Below are positions 57,233 through 60,260 of a stretch of 60,260 nt of DNA, piece after piece. The stretch comes from Actinomadura formosensis NBRC 14204 (GTDB lineage: Bacteria > Actinomycetota > Actinomycetes > Streptosporangiales > Streptosporangiaceae), in assembly GCF_001552155.1 (NCBI RefSeq), contig NZ_BCQQ01000030.1, positions 1-60,260 on the forward strand. The letters are read 5' to 3'. The position numbers and the translations under genes are program-made. The notes below the pieces were generated by a model. It ran no database searches and was not told where the DNA came from. It worked only from the letters and a program-made list of their open reading frames with translations. Every line of letters begins with the position of its first letter. Position 1 is the first letter of the stretch.

Positions 57233-58915
57233 GTGTCCGGATTCGACGTATTGACGCGTGGGGACGTGCTGGACGCGGCACTGCAGGCGAGGGACTACCT
57301 GGTGAGCTGCGGGGTCCCCGGGGCGCTGGCCGCCAAGGACCCGCGGCTGTGGGGGCGGCGCGCGGTCGACCACGGCCGGCTCGGCTGGCTCGATCTGCCG
57401 TTCGCCTCCCGCGGGCTGCTGAACCAGGTGGGCGGCCTGGTCTCCGAGGCGCGCTACTCGGGTCTCGACCACATCGTGCTGATCGGCGTCGGGGCGGAGG
57501 GCCTCGCCGCCCAGGCGATCACGGAGGCGCATGCGCCCGCCCTCACCGGCTCGGGCGGCGGCCCCGATCATGCGGCGGGCGGGCTGACCGTACTGGACGG
57601 CGGCGACACCGCCGCGCTGGCGTTCGCGATGGAGCGCCTGGACCGGACGCTCGTCGTCCTGGCGAGCAAGGCGGGCGTGTCCCTGGAGGGCGACGCCTAC
57701 CGCCGGATCTTCGCGGAGGCGTTCCGTGAGCGGGGCCTGTCGGACCGGGAGATCGCGAGCCGGTTCCTGGTCATCACCGACCACGGGAGCCCGCTGCACG
57801 ACTTCGCCCGGCAGTGCGGCTACCGGATCGGCCTCACCGACCCCTATCTGCCGGGTCACTACGGCGCCCTGTCGGCGTACGGGCTCGTCCCGGCGGTGCT
57901 GGCGGGCGCGGACGCCGAGCGGCTGCTGGACGAGGCGGCGTCGCTGGTCCCGTCGCTGGCCAAGGACGAGGACAATCCGGGGCTGCTGCTCGGCGCGGTC
58001 ATCGGCGGCTGCGCGCAGCAGGGGCCGGGCGGTCTCGCCCGCGACAAGGTGCTGCTGCGCGAGCCCGGCGGGCCGGGTGCGCTGAGCGCGTGGATCTCCC
58101 AGCTGCTCGCGGTCGGCACCGGCAAGCGGGGCCGCGGCGTGGTGGCGTTCGAGCCGCCCGGCGGGCGCGGCGACTTCCCGGACGTGCACGGCGTGTCGAT
58201 CAACCCGCGGTCGGCGGCGCAGGATGATTCCGACACCTCGGTGTGGGCGCCGCTCGGCGCCCAGTTCCTGCTGTGGGAGTACGCGACGGCGGTCGCCGGG
58301 TGGCTGCTCGGCGTGAACCCGTTCGAGGCGGGCAGCACGGTCGTCCAGGAGGCCGAGGACGACGCGGCGACGCTGCTGCGCACGGCGGACACGGGCTCGC
58401 TGACGGCGGAGCGGCCGGTGTACGTCGAGGACGGCATCGAGGTGCACGCCGACTTCCCGTGGCCGCCCGGCGCCGAACTGCGGACCGTTCTCGGCGGGCT
58501 GGTCGCCTCGGTCCCCTCCGATGGGTATCTGTCGGTCATGACGTACCTGTCGGGCGACTTCTCCGGGCAGTACCTCGCGCCGTCGCTCGCCCGCGCCTCG
58601 GGGCGTCCCGTCGCCTACGGGCCGGGGCCCGGCTACCCGCACGCGACCGGCCCGGTGCACAAGGACGGCCCCGGCAACGGCGCGTTCCTCATCATCACCG
58701 GAGACCCGGCGCCGGGCGACGCGCTCGCCGCGCATCCCGTCCCGGGCCGCCCCTACAGCCTGGCGCAGCTGCGGCTGGCACGCGCCCTCGGCGAGCTGCG
58801 GGCGCTGCGCGAACGCCGGCTGCCGGTGATCCGGCTGCACCTGCGCGACCCGATCGAGGGCGCGGGCAAACTGACCGAGGCGGTCCGCGCGGTGGCGGGG
58901 GCGCGCAGGCCGTGA
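57233..58915 (+). CDS. Glucose-6-phosphate isomerase homologue 2, catalytic Glu missing
   Basis: A 560-residue paralogue of the preceding gene. SGSTxET is KAGVSLE (146-152), GGRYSALT is PGHYGALS (207-214), the position of the catalytic Glu is Val294 (VGTGK), and HxTGQxHKGG is HATGPVHKDG with Pro474 for Gln. The fold-defining regions (LGAQFLLWEYATAVAG, GNGAFLIITGD, RPYSLAQLRLARALGELRALRE) are kept. GTG has GGGAGGGAACG upstream. Its stop overlaps the GTG of homologue 3 (GTGA). Probably not a normal isomerase. Confidence 0.82.
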   Translation: MSGFDVLTRGDVLDAALQARDYLVSCGVPGALAAKDPRLWGRRAVDHGRLGWLDLPFASRGLLNQVGGLVSEARYSGLDHIVLIGVGAEGLAAQAITEAHAPALTGSGGGPDHAAGGLTVLDGGDTAALAFAMERLDRTLVVLASKAGVSLEGDAYRRIFAEAFRERGLSDREIASRFLVITDHGSPLHDFARQCGYRIGLTDPYLPGHYGALSAYGLVPAVLAGADAERLLDEAASLVPSLAKDEDNPGLLLGAVIGGCAQQGPGGLARDKVLLREPGGPGALSAWISQLLAVGTGKRGRGVVAFEPPGGRGDFPDVHGVSINPRSAAQDDSDTSVWAPLGAQFLLWEYATAVAGWLLGVNPFEAGSTVVQEAEDDAATLLRTADTGSLTAERPVYVEDGIEVHADFPWPPGAELRTVLGGLVASVPSDGYLSVMTYLSGDFSGQYLAPSLARASGRPVAYGPGPGYPHATGPVHKDGPGNGAFLIITGDPAPGDALAAHPVPGRPYSLAQLRLARALGELRALRERRLPVIRLHLRDPIEGAGKLTEAVRAVAGARRP

Positions 58916-60260
58916 CCTTCACCGCCGTCGTCTCGGGGGAGACGGCCGTCACCGCCCGCGGCCCGCTCAGGCAGGCCGCGGAGCGGGTTCTCGGCCGGCT
59001 GTGGATCGACCAGGTCCCGGTCCGGCTCGCCTCCGAGGACTCCTCGCTGTGGCCGTCCGCCGCCACCGCCGGGGTGGCGGGCCGCCCGCTGTGCTGGCCG
59101 GGGCAGCCCGGACCGGGCCGCGCGGTGCTGGACCGGGCCGAGGAGCTGCGGGCGCGGGCCCGCGCGGACGGGCTGACCGAGGTCGCGCTGCTGGGCGGCG
59201 GCGCCCCGGCCCGCGCCGCCGCGCTGATCGCCGCCGCGGGCGGTACGCCGCTCACCGTCCTGGACGGCTTTGAGCCGGGCCCGCTGCTGCGCGTCCGCGA
59301 CGACCGGGACGCGCTCACCCGCACCGTGGCCGTCGTCACCGGCGACGACCCGGGCGGCGAGACGCTCCGCCAGGTGCTCGCCGCGATGTTGCGGGACGCG
59401 GGCCTGTCCCCCGCCGAGATCGCCCGGCGGTTCGTCACCGTCGCCGAGCCGCGTGCGGCGGCGGCCAAGCACGCGGCCGAGGCGGGGCACCCGCTGGTGG
59501 AGGCGCCGGCCGCCACCGCGTTCGGCGCCCTGTCGCCCTACGCGCTCGTGCCGGCCGCGCTCGCCGGCGCCGACGTCCGGGCGCTGCTGAGCGGCGCGGC
59601 CGCGGTGCTGCCCTCGCTGACCCGGCCGGAGAACAATCCGGGTCTCGTCCTCGGCGCCATCCTCGGCGGGGCGGCCCGCGCCGGCCGGCGGACGGTGATC
59701 CTCGGCGGCTACGCGGCGGCGCTGCCCGGCATCGGCCACTGGGCGGCGGCGCTGCTGGAGGAGACGGCCCGCGGCGCGCTGATCCCGGTCGTCCAGGAGG
59801 GCGGGTTTCCGCTGGCGCCCGCGGACGACCTGTTCCTGGTGACGTTCGGCGGCCGGCCGCACCAGGACGACGCCACCGTGGCCGGGCCGCTCGCCGCCCA
59901 GCTCGTCGTGTGGGAGTACGCCGCCGCCGTCGCGGCCTACCTGCTGGAGACGGACCCGCTCGAACCGGCCGCCCGTCCCGCCCCGATGACGCTGGACGAC
60001 GGGACGGGCGAGCCGCTGTTCACCGACGGCGACCACGGCCGGGCCGTCGAGGCGCACACCACCATGCCGTCGCTGCTGGGCGCGTCCGGCCTGCCGGCGC
60101 TGCTGGACCTGCTGACCGCCGGGATCGGGCCGGGCGAGCATCTGGAGATCGTCGCCTACCTGGATCCGGACGAGACCCGCGGCCAGGGCGCGCAGGTGCG
60201 CCGGCTGGCCGCGCTGCTCGCCGCGCGCTGCGGCCGGCCGGTGCGGATCGGCTGGGGCGC
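58912..60260 (+). CDS. Glucose-6-phosphate isomerase homologue 3 (partial, runs off the window)
   Basis: The gene starts at GTG 58912, overlapping the previous stop, and stays open for 449 codons to the window edge. Conserved parts include [41 protein letters not shown] and AGPLAAQLVVWEYAAAVAAYLLE. The SGST loop is lost (VVTGDDPGGETLRQ), but Glu284 sits where the catalytic Glu is expected (LLEETARG), although ESTGK itself is not kept. So homologues 1 and 2 lack the Glu that this one retains. The C-terminal His/Lys region lies beyond the edge. Confidence 0.8.
   Translation, partial: MTFTAVVSGETAVTARGPLRQAAERVLGRLWIDQVPVRLASEDSSLWPSAATAGVAGRPLCWPGQPGPGRAVLDRAEELRARARADGLTEVALLGGGAPARAAALIAAAGGTPLTVLDGFEPGPLLRVRDDRDALTRTVAVVTGDDPGGETLRQVLAAMLRDAGLSPAEIARRFVTVAEPRAAAAKHAAEAGHPLVEAPAATAFGALSPYALVPAALAGADVRALLSGAAAVLPSLTRPENNPGLVLGAILGGAARAGRRTVILGGYAAALPGIGHWAAALLEETARGALIPVVQEGGFPLAPADDLFLVTFGGRPHQDDATVAGPLAAQLVVWEYAAAVAAYLLETDPLEPAARPAPMTLDDGTGEPLFTDGDHGRAVEAHTTMPSLLGASGLPALLDLLTAGIGPGEHLEIVAYLDPDETRGQGAQVRRLAALLAARCGRPVRIGWG

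Overview
The window is very GC-rich (most codons end in G or C) and almost fully coding. GTG and TTG starts are common, and many neighbouring genes are joined by 1-4 base ATGA or GTGA overlaps. Gene content (SufR-led suf operon with a Rieske gene, a proteasome beta subunit, AIM24 paralogues, MocR/YczE, CtaA/CtaB beside transketolase) points to an aerobic filamentous actinobacterium. It resembles Actinomadura or other Streptosporangiales, but that placement is inference. I see no insertion sequence, prophage, integrase or CRISPR array; it reads as chromosomal backbone with a few accessory islands.

Region 1 (1-18.5 kb) is a molybdenum/selenium neighbourhood: moaA, mobA and a small MobA-associated gene, the selenocysteine factor selB, selenophosphate synthetase selD, tRNA-Sec (selC) and fdhD. 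Together these serve a formate dehydrogenase, probably selenocysteine-containing, but neither the dehydrogenase nor selA is in the window. Interleaved are RtcB RNA ligase, an MFS exporter, PrpE, a long-chain acyl-CoA synthetase, alpha/beta hydrolases, a CrtI-like oxidoreductase and a CBS protein.

Region 2 (18.5-34 kb) holds a divergent MocR regulator/YczE pair with repeated operators, an LD-carboxypeptidase coupled to an unknown gene, a sirtuin, a sulfotransferase, an ABC exporter, an enoyl-CoA hydratase, a small HTH protein, an ABC-F ATPase with an attenuator-like leader, a VOC protein, three AIM24 genes in tandem and a methyltransferase.

Region 3 (34-44.3 kb) has a complete suf Fe-S assembly operon (sufR-B-D-Rieske-C-S-U-T). 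Its promoter carries both an IdeR/DtxR-type iron box and a SufR-type inverted repeat, so iron supply and cluster status may both control it. It is followed by arcA-arcB-arcC, the arginine deiminase ATP-generating pathway.

Region 4 (44.5-60.3 kb) has a drug-type ABC exporter, an EamA transporter, a stand-alone proteasome beta subunit, ctaB-prsW-ctaA, and a tkt-tal-pgi run. The sugar-phosphate run ends in three consecutive glucose-6-phosphate-isomerase-like genes whose catalytic motifs are eroded in different ways; the third runs off the right edge. This triplet, the ABC-F leader and the selenocysteine neighbourhood are the most interesting items.
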